DNA from: Abyssibacter sp036156195
GTDB lineage: Bacteria; Pseudomonadota; Gammaproteobacteria; Nevskiales; OUC007
Length of the DNA: 64,000 nt
Direction: 5' to 3'
Assembly: GCA_036156195.1 (NCBI GenBank)
Contig: JAYZUZ010000016.1
Location: forward strand, 168,146 to 232,145
Positions 8,423 to 17,642 of the stretch are shown here, piece after piece (position 1 is the first letter of the stretch; every line of letters begins with the position of its first letter). The notes under the pieces are model-generated. The model had not been told where the DNA came from and made no database searches. It was given only the letters and a program-made list of their open reading frames with translations. A program made the translations under genes and the position numbers.

Positions 8423-10018
8423 ATGCCCTCTCGCCCTATTCGCCTGTGCCTGCCCCTCTGCGCCCTGCTGCTCGTGGCCTGCGGGCCATCCTCCCCGGCT
8501 GGCGAATCCAGCGCTACGATCGAGCCCGTCCCGTTTGAACTGCTAGAAGCCCGCATTGAAGACATCCAGGCGGCCTGGCGGGGGGATCAGGTGGATGCCG
8601 ACGGCGAGCCGCTGAGCTGTGTCGATCTAGCGCAGCGCTATTTGCAGCGCATCGATTCCCTGGACAGCAGCGCGGACACAGGGCTGCCCATCAACAGCAT
8701 GGTCAGCATCAACCCGCAGTGGCAATCCCAGGCCGAAGCGCTGGATCACGCCTATGCAGCAGCCGGCCCAGTCGGGCCGCTGCACTGTGTCCCGGTGATC
8801 CTCAAGGACTTGTACGACACCGACGATTTTCCGACCACCGCTTCATCCCTGGCACTCGCAGGCTCCCAGCCGCCGGATGACGCCTTTACGGTGGCACGCC
8901 TTCGAGCGGCCGGCGCCCTGATTCTGGGCAAGGCGGGCATGAGCGAATACGCCTACTGGACGCAAAGTTTTAACAGCGTCAGCCAGCGCATCGGCCTGCC
9001 CTATGACACCGGCCTGGATGCTGGCGGTTCCAGTGGCGGCACGGCTGCCGCCATTGCCGCCAACTTCGGCGCCATCGGCACCGGCTCCGATACCTGTGCG
9101 TCGATCCGCCTGCCGCCGGCCAACAACAGCCTGGTTGGCGTGCGGTCCACCGTGGGGCTGGTATCGCAGGATGGCCTGGTCCCGCTGTCGCACACCATGG
9201 ATGTGGGCGGCCCGATCACACGCAGCGTGCACGACGCCGCCCTAATGCTAGATGCCATGGCCGGGGCAGACCCTGCCGATCCGCGCACCCAGGTGCCCGA
9301 TCGCTATCAGCCCGCGAGCTATGTCGATGCGCTGGATGCCCAAGGGCTGGCAGGCCGGCGCATTGGTGTGCTGCGCAGCTATGGAGGCACCGATGCATTT
9401 GGGGACGATGCTGACATCAACGCCGTGATGGAGCAGGCGCTCACCGATCTTGCCGCGCTGGGCGCGGAGATCGTCGATCCGGTGGAGCTGCCCGACTTTG
9501 TCGACATTTCCAAGACGCTCATCGTGCAGGAATTTGCCGACCACCTGGATGAGTATCTCGCCAGTTTCGATGCCCCACGCGCGAACACTGAAGAAGTGTT
9601 TGCCAGCGGCCTGGTTCACCCCTTCATCGAGGCACTGGTGGGTGCCAGCCTGCTGCTGCGCGACACCAGTTCAACGCGCTATCAGGACCTGCTGGCCCAG
9701 CGCGAAGCCGTGCGCGACTACGTCGAGGCCCAGCTCGACAACCTGAGCCTGGACGCCCTGGTGTACCCACCGGTCCAGAATGCGGCCCAGCCCACTGGCC
9801 AGGCCCAAACCGACAACTGCGCGTTTGGCAGCACCACGGCCATGCCGTCCATCGTGGTGCCAGCCGGCTTCACGGGCGACACGCCAGCCCGGCCGGTCGG
9901 AATCGAGTTCTTCGGCCGACGCTGGGATGAAGCGACGCTGTTCACACTGGCCTACGCCTACGAGCAAGCCACCTTGCACCGCCGGCGACCCGCGTTGCCA
10001 GGCGACCCGGCACCCTGA
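8423..10018 (+). CDS. Amidase signature family lipoprotein
   Basis: The start at ATG 8423 gives a lipoprotein signal (PLCALLLVAC-G, Cys20) and 531 residues. The amidase triad is complete by eye: Lys128 (VILKDLYDT), cis-Ser203 (DAGGSSGGTAAA) and nucleophile Ser227 (GSDTCASIRLPP). The Ser-Ser spacing of 24 agrees with other family members. Amidase signature enzymes cleave C-N amide bonds of diverse small amides or amidated peptides. Lipid anchoring would place this one at the periplasmic face of a membrane or on the outer membrane. It begins 54 bases after the previous operon and could be co-transcribed. The substrate is unknown. Confidence 0.88.
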   Translation: MPSRPIRLCLPLCALLLVACGPSSPAGESSATIEPVPFELLEARIEDIQAAWRGDQVDADGEPLSCVDLAQRYLQRIDSLDSSADTGLPINSMVSINPQWQSQAEALDHAYAAAGPVGPLHCVPVILKDLYDTDDFPTTASSLALAGSQPPDDAFTVARLRAAGALILGKAGMSEYAYWTQSFNSVSQRIGLPYDTGLDAGGSSGGTAAAIAANFGAIGTGSDTCASIRLPPANNSLVGVRSTVGLVSQDGLVPLSHTMDVGGPITRSVHDAALMLDAMAGADPADPRTQVPDRYQPASYVDALDAQGLAGRRIGVLRSYGGTDAFGDDADINAVMEQALTDLAALGAEIVDPVELPDFVDISKTLIVQEFADHLDEYLASFDAPRANTEEVFASGLVHPFIEALVGASLLLRDTSSTRYQDLLAQREAVRDYVEAQLDNLSLDALVYPPVQNAAQPTGQAQTDNCAFGSTTAMPSIVVPAGFTGDTPARPVGIEFFGRRWDEATLFTLAYAYEQATLHRRRPALPGDPAP

Positions 10019-10088
10019 AGCCACGCGCTGGCACAGCCGTTGCAGCGGCGTATCAGGCCACCATCCAGCCTGTTCAGGGAGTGAACTG

Positions 10089-11564
10089 ATGCGACCCAGC
10101 CTTTTCGGGCTCAGCCTGACGCCTTTGCTGCTCTGCTACGCCTGCTCGGGCGGCCCGCAGGCCGACACCACTGATGAGACTGGCACCGCGCCCCCGGCCA
10201 CGCTGGATGCGGTGCTGGACATCAACGAAGCCTGGTTCTGGGAGGGCGAAACACTCAACGGCCAGGTCCCCAGCCTGTCGCTATGCGATACCTATCTGGC
10301 CTGTCCCCGCTACCTGCTCGACGTGGCACCCGGCGGCAAGCGGCTGCGCATCGGGCTGGATACCCCCGAGCGGACGGACAGCTTTGGTATCCACGTGTTT
10401 GCGCCCGATGGCAGCCTGGCGGGCGAGGATGACAACTTCAACCAGTTCAACTCCGAAGTCCTGATCGATGAACCCACCGCCGGCCTCTGGCAGGTACAGA
10501 TCCGGCCGGACAATGCGACCTATGCCAGCTTTCGCATGCGCGCCAAGCTGGAATCCGAACTGACGGTAAATCCCCCCGTTCCGGCCGATCCCGAGCCCCT
10601 GCTCCCCAACCTGCGCACTGTTCCACCGTACGAGTTCGGATTCGTGGCTCCGGCCAATCCGCTCAATGGTCTGTACCCACCGGACACCGTGAACCCCCCC
10701 CTGTCCGTGGCCGGCATTGAGCCGGTCTCCTGTAGCGTGGACGAAGCGGCCCCCGTTGAAATCGGCGGCGCAGGCGCGGTGCGCTGCCTGCGGTTCACTT
10801 CCGGGCCGGTGAACGTCGGCCAGGGCATTTACGACATGCGGTTCGAGCTGCTGGCCGACACCTTGGCCGGCGAGACTGAGATCGCGCCCGACGAGCTGCT
10901 CTCCCGGACCATTATCGGACCCAAGACGCAGGTCCTGCACTGGTCAGACGGCAGCCAGACCACGCGACCGGCCGGCACCTATTCCTTCCACCCTGTGCAT
11001 GTGCATTTCCACGATGACTTCATCCTGAAGTTCGAGCTTTATCAGGTCACCGACACCGAACTGGGCGCCCTGGTCGCCGCAGGCCTGGGCACAAAATCAG
11101 GCTTCTGCCCCGCCGATCAGTTGTTCGGCAACTGGTATGCCTTTGAGCAAGGCTACGAGACACCGGGTGGCGACAGCCCGCTGGACAACTGTTTTTCACC
11201 CACGGCGGGGACCATCGGCCTGTCGGTGGGCTGGGGCGACGTCTACCGCTGGCAGCGACCCGGCATGTACGTGGAGTTTGATGGCAACCCCAACGGACGC
11301 TACGTCGTCCGTTCCATCGTCGATGAAATGGGCTATGTCCTGGAGACCGACGACAGCGACAACGTGTCCTACGCCTACATCGAGGTCCAGGGCGACACCA
11401 TCGAGATTCTCGAGCGCGGCTGGGGCACCGACCCCTGGGATGATCGCAAGCGGGTCTTCGACCTCACCGGCCCCGTCGGCCGCAGTCCGCTCGCCCACGA
11501 GGCAGTGACCTTCGCCCTGGTCGATGGCGATCGACATGTGCGGCCCGTTAATAGCGCGAACTAG
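10089..11564 (+). CDS. Lysyl oxidase-like copper amine oxidase with N-terminal PPC-like domain
   Basis: The product has 491 residues from ATG 10089, with GGGAG upstream. A hydrophobic leader ends near Cys19 and may be a lipoprotein signal, though the lipobox is weak. Residues about 75-155 resemble a pre-peptidase C-terminal beta domain (IHVFAPDGSL, LWQVQIRPDN). The C-terminal half resembles lysyl oxidase: His301-x2-His304-x-His306-x-His308 matches the copper site of animal LOX (HSCHQHYH). Lys336 (TKSGFC) and Tyr386 (GWGDVYRW) stand where the lysyl-tyrosyl quinone is formed, and YVLETDDSDNVSY matches the LOX segment near VPESDYTNN. Lysyl oxidases oxidise primary amines to aldehydes. The family call rests on these motifs; the substrate is unknown. 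Confidence 0.78.
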   Translation: MRPSLFGLSLTPLLLCYACSGGPQADTTDETGTAPPATLDAVLDINEAWFWEGETLNGQVPSLSLCDTYLACPRYLLDVAPGGKRLRIGLDTPERTDSFGIHVFAPDGSLAGEDDNFNQFNSEVLIDEPTAGLWQVQIRPDNATYASFRMRAKLESELTVNPPVPADPEPLLPNLRTVPPYEFGFVAPANPLNGLYPPDTVNPPLSVAGIEPVSCSVDEAAPVEIGGAGAVRCLRFTSGPVNVGQGIYDMRFELLADTLAGETEIAPDELLSRTIIGPKTQVLHWSDGSQTTRPAGTYSFHPVHVHFHDDFILKFELYQVTDTELGALVAAGLGTKSGFCPADQLFGNWYAFEQGYETPGGDSPLDNCFSPTAGTIGLSVGWGDVYRWQRPGMYVEFDGNPNGRYVVRSIVDEMGYVLETDDSDNVSYAYIEVQGDTIEILERGWGTDPWDDRKRVFDLTGPVGRSPLAHEAVTFALVDGDRHVRPVNSAN

Positions 11565-11698
11565 GCCTTTACGGATTCTTTGCGCGACATGTTGATAATC
11601 GTGCGCCCGTTCACAGTTCGCCTCTCAACACGGACCGGCTCATGATTGATCAACGCATGTCGCAAGCAGCCCGCCAGCGGTTGCAGGAGCAAGCATCC

Positions 11699-12103
11699 AT
11701 GAATGCACACATCGACCTGGACCAGCCTTCCGAGCGCCGCCACCTGGTGGTCGATGAATACCGGCAAGTCGCCGAGTCGATGATCTTCGCGGTGTATCGC
11801 GACCTGAATGTGTCGGCCACAGGCCGGTTGCTGGGCCGAACACTCATGGATGAAATCGGCAAGCGGGGCAAAGTCCGGGACGAAGACGTCGCCGACGCCA
11901 TCCGTCACCTGATCGAACAAGACTGCCTCGTGGCTCGAGAAGATGAGGATGACTGGCTAATCGAACTCACGCCCAAGGGCTTTAGCGCCATTCACACGGC
12001 CAAATGGCCGCTACTGGATCTCGGCAACCCTTGGGGCGCTCTGGTGGAGCGTTACCAGACGCTGCAGGCTCGCCTACGGGCCACGGCCCGCCTCAAAAAT
12101 TAG
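11699..12103 (+). CDS. Small conserved hypothetical protein
   Basis: I prefer ATG 11699 because CAGGAG lies 9 bases upstream, which gives 134 residues. An in-frame ATG at 11642 would add 19 residues but lacks a ribosome site. The protein is soluble, acidic and mostly helical. Its middle (DEDVADAIRHLIEQDCLVARED then DWLIELTPKGFSAI) looks like a winged-helix wing and recognition region, so a DNA-binding role is possible but unproven. It stands alone, convergent with the next gene. Confidence 0.65.
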   Translation: MNAHIDLDQPSERRHLVVDEYRQVAESMIFAVYRDLNVSATGRLLGRTLMDEIGKRGKVRDEDVADAIRHLIEQDCLVAREDEDDWLIELTPKGFSAIHTAKWPLLDLGNPWGALVERYQTLQARLRATARLKN

Positions 12104-12192
12104 CGAAGCGCGGAGCGACTCGCACCGCCAAGTGACAGCCTGAGCGCCAGCTCCCTCGTGGTGGCGCGAATCGATCTGTGTGTCCCCAGCGC

Positions 12193-13233
12193 TCAGCGCG
12201 CGTTGAGAACGGCCGCAGCAGCCTCGGACCGGTAAAAGTCCTCCAGTTGCTGCCGGATAGCCGATTCCAGCAAGCCCTTTTTACGCAGGGCGCGGATGAT
12301 CTTCGGCAGAAACCGCATGGCATCTCGCACCATCATGTCGCGTGTAATGCCGATGTCTTCGAGAATCTCCGTCAGTGGCGTTTTGTGATACGTGTCGTAG
12401 AACACCTCGATGCCCGACTCGATCAGCTGTTGATAAAACGCCGTCTTGCGCAGGTGCTGCCAGTATTCGTAACCAATCACGAAGAGCTCTTCGATATCGA
12501 GCTGACCGGCAAAATCCCGCACGCTCGCCACAGACTGGTGCTTGTTTTCATCCCACAGATCCAGGATGACCTGCCGGAATTCATCGGACTCGAAGGCCTC
12601 CAGTAGGTAGCGTTCGCTGGCGTTCAGGCTGGTCTGGGTATTTTTGTTGACGTAAGTCTTGATGCCATCCTCAAACGAGTTGCCCAGCTCAGGACGCGCG
12701 CGATCGACAAACGCCTTGCCGAACTTCATCGCTGACTTCGCGCCGGGCAGCTTGCCGGCAAACTTGGTGCTGGTCGCCACGTAATCACGCACCCCCGAGT
12801 ACAACAACTCGGTGATGAGATTGGCGAAAATGGGGTTGGAGACAGACTCGTGCACCACCGCCTCACGCAGTTCGCGGAGCTCCAACACCTTGTCCAGCAT
12901 TTCTTCGAACTGCTTGTCCGGCAGCAACTGTTCCAGCCGCGTCTTCTCATGGACCGGATGCTCGTACAGCGCCGTGGCGATATCGCCAACAAGCGCTGGA
13001 ATCGCCCCGCCCAGGGTCATATCAGAGGCGTAGCCAATCGCGGTTTGCTGGATGGAACGCAGTGTCACCACATCCTCTAGCTTGAGCTGGCCGGCCAAGG
13101 CCAGCGCAGCGTCCAGACGACGCGCGACATCATCCTCTAGTGCCTCGCTCTCCAGCCGTCCTGCCAACCACGCCACATGCGCCTCGAGCAGCGCCTCGGC
13201 TGTGGATCCGGCGAATGCGTCCTTGCTTGTCAT
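12193..13233 (-). CDS. Conserved hypothetical protein, helical, 346 aa
   Basis: The 346-residue product lacks a signal peptide or clear membrane span. It is almost entirely predicted helix, with amphipathic stretches (LLEAHVAWLAGRLESEALED, ILEDIGITRDMMVRDAMRFL) and an Ala/Gly-rich region near residues 75-90 (MTLGGAIPALVGDIATALYE). I recognise no enzymatic motif. The family seems widespread in lipid-accumulating gammaproteobacteria, but that is only an impression. It lies 77 bases downstream of the desaturase gene on the same strand and may be transcribed with it. Confidence 0.65.
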   Translation of the reverse strand: MTSKDAFAGSTAEALLEAHVAWLAGRLESEALEDDVARRLDAALALAGQLKLEDVVTLRSIQQTAIGYASDMTLGGAIPALVGDIATALYEHPVHEKTRLEQLLPDKQFEEMLDKVLELRELREAVVHESVSNPIFANLITELLYSGVRDYVATSTKFAGKLPGAKSAMKFGKAFVDRARPELGNSFEDGIKTYVNKNTQTSLNASERYLLEAFESDEFRQVILDLWDENKHQSVASVRDFAGQLDIEELFVIGYEYWQHLRKTAFYQQLIESGIEVFYDTYHKTPLTEILEDIGITRDMMVRDAMRFLPKIIRALRKKGLLESAIRQQLEDFYRSEAAAAVLNAR

Positions 13234-13310
13234 CGTGTCATCCCGAAAATCGCGAGGTCAGAGCGTAGCAGCCTGCGATGCGCACGCATCTGACCCCGAC
13301 ATCCGTTTCT

Positions 13311-14414
13311 TCAGGCCGCAGCGGCCAGGGCATCTTGTCCTCGCCGCTCCGGCAAAGACAGGCGAGCGATGCGACGCACCACCGTGCCGAACTGCTTGTG
13401 CAGCGGCCCTTTGTTGTAAGGCAGGTCGTAGCGCTTGCAGATCGCCTGCACCTCTTCGGAGATTTCCGCATACCGGTGGGCCGGTAGGGTTGGGAACAGA
13501 TGATGCTCAATCTGATGGCTCAGGTTGCCGCTCATGATGTGAAACAGCTTGCCGCCGGTCAGATTGGCCGAACCTAGCAGCTGGCGGTAATACCAGTGCC
13601 CCGGGCGCTCATCATCCAGTACCTCGCGTGAGAACTGATGCGTCCCGTCCGGGAAATGGCCACAGAAGATGATGGTGTAGGTCCATAGGTTCCGTGCCAG
13701 GTTGGCTGTGAGGTTGCCGGCGAATACCAGCGGGGCCGCCGGGCCTGCCAACAAGGGGAACAACACGTAATCCTTCAAAGACTGTCGGCTGGTCTTGCGC
13801 CAGATCCCCTTGGCGATACGCATGACCTCGCGCTTGTCGCGTTTGCCTTTGCGCAAACGCTCGACCTCCAAATCGTGCAAGGCCACGCCGTACTGAAAGA
13901 AAACGGCCAGCAAGAACGCCCAAAGTGGGTTGAGCAGGTAGTACGGGTGCCAGGCCTTGTCCTCCGACATGCGCAGGACACCGTAGCCGATATCCCGGTC
14001 CACGCCCTGCACGTTGGTGAAGGTGTGATGCATGTAATTGTGAGAGTGGCGCCACTGATCCGCCGGACAGGCCGTGTCCCATTCGAAATTGGCCCCGGCC
14101 AGCTCCGGATCGTTCATCCAGTCGTACTGCCCATGCATGATGTTGTGCCCGATCTCCATGTTGTCCAGGATCTTGGACGCAGACAGCGCCAGCGTGCCTG
14201 CAACCCAAGCGGGCGGGAAGAAGCTGAGAAACAACAGACCGCGACCGCCGACCTCGAGCCGCCGCTGCGCCTTGATGACCTTGCGGATGTACCGCGCATC
14301 GCGTTCGCCCAGATCGGCGAGGACGCGATCGCGCAGGGCGTCGAGTTCCTGCCCAAACGCCTCGAGTTGTTCGGGCGTCAGGGTCGGTGCCTTGGATGCA
14401 GTGGATTCTGTCAT
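13311..14414 (-). CDS. desB: Membrane fatty acid (acyl-CoA) desaturase, DesB-type
   Basis: ATG 14412-14414 is preceded by AAGGAGG, giving 367 residues. The three histidine boxes of membrane di-iron desaturases are present: HNIMH (90-94), HNYMHH (125-130) and HQIEHH (300-305), separated by hydrophobic spans. There is no fused cytochrome b5. It lies downstream of an iron-sulfur oxidoreductase gene that is divergent from a TetR gene. This is the arrangement of Pseudomonas aeruginosa desT/desC-desB, where DesB introduces a double bond into acyl-CoA with O2 and DesC supplies electrons. I infer the same function here; the symbol rests on that synteny and on the motifs. Confidence 0.87.
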   Translation of the reverse strand: MTESTASKAPTLTPEQLEAFGQELDALRDRVLADLGERDARYIRKVIKAQRRLEVGGRGLLFLSFFPPAWVAGTLALSASKILDNMEIGHNIMHGQYDWMNDPELAGANFEWDTACPADQWRHSHNYMHHTFTNVQGVDRDIGYGVLRMSEDKAWHPYYLLNPLWAFLLAVFFQYGVALHDLEVERLRKGKRDKREVMRIAKGIWRKTSRQSLKDYVLFPLLAGPAAPLVFAGNLTANLARNLWTYTIIFCGHFPDGTHQFSREVLDDERPGHWYYRQLLGSANLTGGKLFHIMSGNLSHQIEHHLFPTLPAHRYAEISEEVQAICKRYDLPYNKGPLHKQFGTVVRRIARLSLPERRGQDALAAAA

Positions 14415-14469
14415 TGGATGCCTCCTTGAGACGTCTAGCATTGGGTAAGCGCCGAGGGAGCGGGCTGGA

Positions 14470-15603
14470 CTAGAGGTCCAGCGTCACTGAACCCACGGGC
14501 TGTGAGATACAGATGCGGATGTCCTCGTCGGACTCCGTCGAAATCGCACCGGTCTGCAGGTTGCGCACGGCACCGGACTGCTTGCGGCAGGTGCAGGTGC
14601 TGCAAATGCCCATTCTGCAACCGTGCTGCGGCCGTAATCCGGCGGCCTCCGCCTGTTCCAGCAATGTCGCACCGCTGTTGTCGATTACGCGTTCGCTGCG
14701 GGCAAAACGCAGCTCGCCGGTCGACGGGCCCGGGTCCGGGGTCACGGGGGTGGCCAGCGAGAAGCGTTCCGTGTGGAGCCGCTGACTGCACTCGCGCAGG
14801 GCATAAACGGACTCCACGGCCTGCATCAGCCCTTCCGGGCCACACAGCCACGTCTCTGCCCGATCAAAATCAGGCACCAGCGAGGCCAGTTGTTCGGTCG
14901 TACAGTGGCCAGCCGCGGCGCCCGCATCCGCGAACGCTGGGTCGGTGAACACCGTGATCACGTCGATGTTGGCATGCGCGTGATCGATGGCAGCGAGTTC
15001 ATCGGCCGCGATCTGATCCTGGGGACGACGCAGGTAATGCAGGAAGGTCACCCGCCCGGTATGCCCCTCATCGACCAGTGTCCGCAACATCGACAGCACG
15101 GGCGTGATGCCGCTGCCGCCACTGATCAGCAGAATGCGTCCCGGCCGAACCGCCGGCAGGTGAAACTCACCCTGCGGTGCGGACAACGCCAGGCGCATTC
15201 CCGGCACCGCGTGGTCGTAAAGATGACGCGAGACTCGGCCCTCGCCGTTCACCTTGATCGCCAATTCAACCAGGCCGTCGTCCAGATGGGACGACTGGGC
15301 GGGAGAGAAGCATCGCACCCGGCGAACACCATCCACCTCCACCGCAAGCTGGACAAACTGTCCCGGCTGAAAATCAGTCCACCGAACGGCAGGCCGAAGG
15401 GTGAGCCGGGCCGTGTCGGCGGTTGGCCGATCCACCGCGACCACACGAGCAGGCGTGTGGCCGCTCGATGTGCGCAGCCGCAACCGGGCATCCACTGCCT
15501 CGACAAAACTGCCGACGGGATGCGGATAAGCCAGCGCGGACAAGACGCGGGTACCGAGCTCGGCGGGACGACGAAACAGATTGTTCGGAGACGGTTGCGA
15601 CAT
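14470..15603 (-). CDS. desC: Ferredoxin-type oxidoreductase, electron donor to the desaturase (DesC-type)
   Basis: I use ATG 15601-15603 (377 residues). A GTG at 15639 is in frame but lies inside a palindrome that looks like the operator, so it is unlikely as a start. An FAD-binding domain (GQFVQLAVEVDGVRRVRCFS, about residues 80-105) is followed by an NAD(P)-binding domain (LLISGGSGITPVLSMLR, about 160-176). A C-terminal plant-type [2Fe-2S] ferredoxin domain carries Cys-x4-Cys-x2-Cys (CRMGICSTC) and a last Cys near ICISQP. Such proteins pass NAD(P)H electrons to membrane desaturases. The gene precedes the desaturase with a 55-base gap. Confidence 0.88.
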   Translation of the reverse strand: MSQPSPNNLFRRPAELGTRVLSALAYPHPVGSFVEAVDARLRLRTSSGHTPARVVAVDRPTADTARLTLRPAVRWTDFQPGQFVQLAVEVDGVRRVRCFSPAQSSHLDDGLVELAIKVNGEGRVSRHLYDHAVPGMRLALSAPQGEFHLPAVRPGRILLISGGSGITPVLSMLRTLVDEGHTGRVTFLHYLRRPQDQIAADELAAIDHAHANIDVITVFTDPAFADAGAAAGHCTTEQLASLVPDFDRAETWLCGPEGLMQAVESVYALRECSQRLHTERFSLATPVTPDPGPSTGELRFARSERVIDNSGATLLEQAEAAGLRPQHGCRMGICSTCTCRKQSGAVRNLQTGAISTESDEDIRICISQPVGSVTLDL

Positions 15604-15621
15604 GACGGCCTGCACCAGACG

Positions 15622-15643
15622 AAGTGTACGTGTGTTCACACTT
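15622..15643. promoter_or_regulatory. Palindromic candidate DesT operator 1
   Basis: A 22-base inverted repeat with outer arms AAGTGT (15622-15627) and ACACTT (15638-15643). It stands just upstream of the desC start and between the divergent genes. The half-site resembles that of the second palindrome 19 bases away. In P. aeruginosa, DesT binds a similar palindrome between desT and desC. Confidence 0.6.
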
Positions 15644-15661
15644 TAAATGGATTGATCTGCA

Positions 15662-15679
15662 AGTCAACACTTGTACACT
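15662..15679. promoter_or_regulatory. Palindromic candidate DesT operator 2
   Basis: AGTCAACACTTGTACACT has an imperfect dyad with AGT/ACT ends and closely resembles, from memory, the DesT-type palindrome of pseudomonads (AGT-AAC-N4-GTT-ACT). It is next to a strikingly AT-rich stretch (15680-15735) that probably holds the divergent promoters. Confidence 0.6.
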
Positions 15680-15775
15680 AAAAAGTTATTTATATTTTTA
15701 TTTTCAACAGTTTACAAATTATTATTGTGTGACCGAAGCAGTGATGCTCGCGCAATATCAGCAATGCAGTACACT

Positions 15776-16435
15776 ATGAAGATGAGCACACGACCCGGCA
15801 AGCCACCTCGCAGCGCCCGACGCCTCAGCCGCCGCGGGGACACGCGCCGCCTGCTCATCGAAACCGCCTTGGCCATGCTCGATGGAGACAAGAGCTTCGA
15901 TGGCTTGTCCTTGCGCGAACTCACGCGTGAGGTCGGGATCGTGCCCACTGCGTTCTACCGGCACTTCCCGGACATGGACGCGCTGGGCCTGGCGCTAGTG
16001 GATGAGTCGTTTCGATCCCTGCGACAGATACTCGAGGACGTTCGCAAGGACACACGTAGCGCCGAGCGCCTGGTGGCCAGCGTGGTCAAGTCGCTCTACC
16101 GCCATATCGCTGCGAATCGTGCCGGCTTCGCCTTTATCGCCAGTGAGCGCTTTGGCGGCAGCGCTACGGTCCGCAATGCGATTCGGCGCGAATTGCGCCT
16201 GGTACAGACCGAGCTGGCCGTCGACCTAGCGCGCCTGCCGTTTCTAAAAGACTGGAATACGCAGGATCTGCATATGATCGCTTCGCTGATCGTCAACGCG
16301 ATGGTGGCCATTGCCGTGGATGTACTCGACGTGGGCGCCCACGACCGGGATGGCGAAGCCGCCCTGATGAAGCGCGCCGAGCAGCAGCTCAGGCTGATCC
16401 TGCTCGGCGTTCCCCACTGGAAGAGCAGCCGCTAG
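15776..16435 (+). CDS. desT: TetR family regulator of the desaturase operon (DesT-like)
   Basis: The frame is open from 15671, but the first part is AT-rich promoter DNA, so I place the start at ATG 15776 (219 residues; 15782 is equally possible, and neither has a clear ribosome site). The N-terminal helix-turn-helix is LSLRELTREVGIVPTAFYRH, around residues 45-65. The C-terminal half is the helical ligand-binding domain. It is divergent from desC-desB with two palindromes between. DesT in P. aeruginosa senses the ratio of unsaturated to saturated acyl-CoA and represses desCB; the same role is inferred here. Confidence 0.82.
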   Translation: MKMSTRPGKPPRSARRLSRRGDTRRLLIETALAMLDGDKSFDGLSLRELTREVGIVPTAFYRHFPDMDALGLALVDESFRSLRQILEDVRKDTRSAERLVASVVKSLYRHIAANRAGFAFIASERFGGSATVRNAIRRELRLVQTELAVDLARLPFLKDWNTQDLHMIASLIVNAMVAIAVDVLDVGAHDRDGEAALMKRAEQQLRLILLGVPHWKSSR

Positions 16436-16457
16436 GGCCGCCTGCGAGGGCACGACC

Positions 16458-17642
16458 ATGAAGACAGGACAATCACTCCGCGGTGCCGCCCGGCTGGCCT
16501 TTGACGCCGTGGACGGGGTCACGAACATCGTCGAAGACATGTACCGGAACATTGCAGCGGCCTCGCCCCCCATCGGTGAAGGGCCCACCGGCAGCGCGCG
16601 CGGCATCGCCGGATTCGTGCACGCGACGATCCGGGGCATAAACGGCATCACACGCGAGTCGGTCGACCTGGTGCTCGGCCAGCTGGCTGAATCACTGGAT
16701 GACATCGCGCCCCCGGGCCCCGGCCGCGAAGCAGTGGTGTCTGCACTCAACGGCGTCGTGGGCGACTACCTGCTGAGCAGCGACAACCCGCTGGCCCTGA
16801 CCATGCAATGGCGCCAGTTCGGCTCGCCGCTGCCGATGGACCGGGACGAACTGCGACTCCGCGTCGACAAGCCGTCACGGCACTTGCTGATCACGGTCCA
16901 CGGCCTGTGCATGAACGACCGTCAGTGGACGCGCAACGGCCACAATCACGGGGCCTACCAGGCACGACGACTGGGCGCATCGCAGGTCGATCTGTTCTAC
17001 AACACCGGGCGTCATATCTCCCACAATGGCCGCGACCTCGCCACGCAGCTCGAGGCCCTCGTGGCAGCCTGGCCTGTCAAGGTCAGATCAATCCGTGTGC
17101 TAGCACACAGCATGGGCGGGCTCGTGACCCGTAGTGCGTTAAGCCAGGCGCAGGATCAGAGCCTGCAATGGCCCGCGCTCGTCAGCCAGTTGGTCTTCCT
17201 CGGTACGCCGCACCTGGGCGCGCCGCTGGAACGTGGCGGCAACTGGGTGGATACGCTCGGGAGACTCAGCCCGTACACCGCCCCCATTGCTCGCCTCGGA
17301 TGGCTACGCAGCGCGGGCATTACCGATCTGCGCCATGGCTACACCCTGGACAGCGACTGGCAGGGGCGGGACCGATTCGAACGCAGCCCGCATCGCCCGG
17401 AACTCATGCCGCTCCCCCCGCATGTCCGAGCCGTGGCTGCCGCCGGTACGCTGGGTGCGCGACGCACGCATCTGCTGGGTGACGGACTGGTACCCGTGAA
17501 CAGCGCGCTGGGCCAAACGCAGGACGGCCGGCCGGCCATGGCCTGGGCCGAATCCGGCACGCGCGTGTTTGCACGCATGAATCACTGGGATCTGCTCGAT
17601 GACCCGCGCGTGACCACCTTCCTCGACGAACAGCTGCACTAA
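16458..17642 (+). CDS. Alpha/beta hydrolase, lipase-like (PGAP1/LipA-type)
   Basis: The product has 394 residues from ATG 16458 after GAGGG. Residues 1-110 form a helical region without homology that I know. The hydrolase core starts at about 140, with oxyanion motif ITVHGLCMNDRQW and nucleophile Ser218 in VLAHSMGGLV, followed by FLGTPHLGAPLERGGN. Near the end are an acidic residue (LLGDGLVP) and His (MNHWDLL). No signal peptide is seen, so it is probably cytoplasmic. It follows the DesT-like gene by 22 bases on the same strand and may be co-transcribed, which suggests action on a lipid ester. Confidence 0.85.
   Translation: MKTGQSLRGAARLAFDAVDGVTNIVEDMYRNIAAASPPIGEGPTGSARGIAGFVHATIRGINGITRESVDLVLGQLAESLDDIAPPGPGREAVVSALNGVVGDYLLSSDNPLALTMQWRQFGSPLPMDRDELRLRVDKPSRHLLITVHGLCMNDRQWTRNGHNHGAYQARRLGASQVDLFYNTGRHISHNGRDLATQLEALVAAWPVKVRSIRVLAHSMGGLVTRSALSQAQDQSLQWPALVSQLVFLGTPHLGAPLERGGNWVDTLGRLSPYTAPIARLGWLRSAGITDLRHGYTLDSDWQGRDRFERSPHRPELMPLPPHVRAVAAAGTLGARRTHLLGDGLVPVNSALGQTQDGRPAMAWAESGTRVFARMNHWDLLDDPRVTTFLDEQLH

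Noticed and set aside
15604..15639. GTG 15639 as the start of the desC-type gene
   Set aside because: It lies within an operator-like palindrome and has no ribosome site; ATG 15603 leaves the family domains complete.
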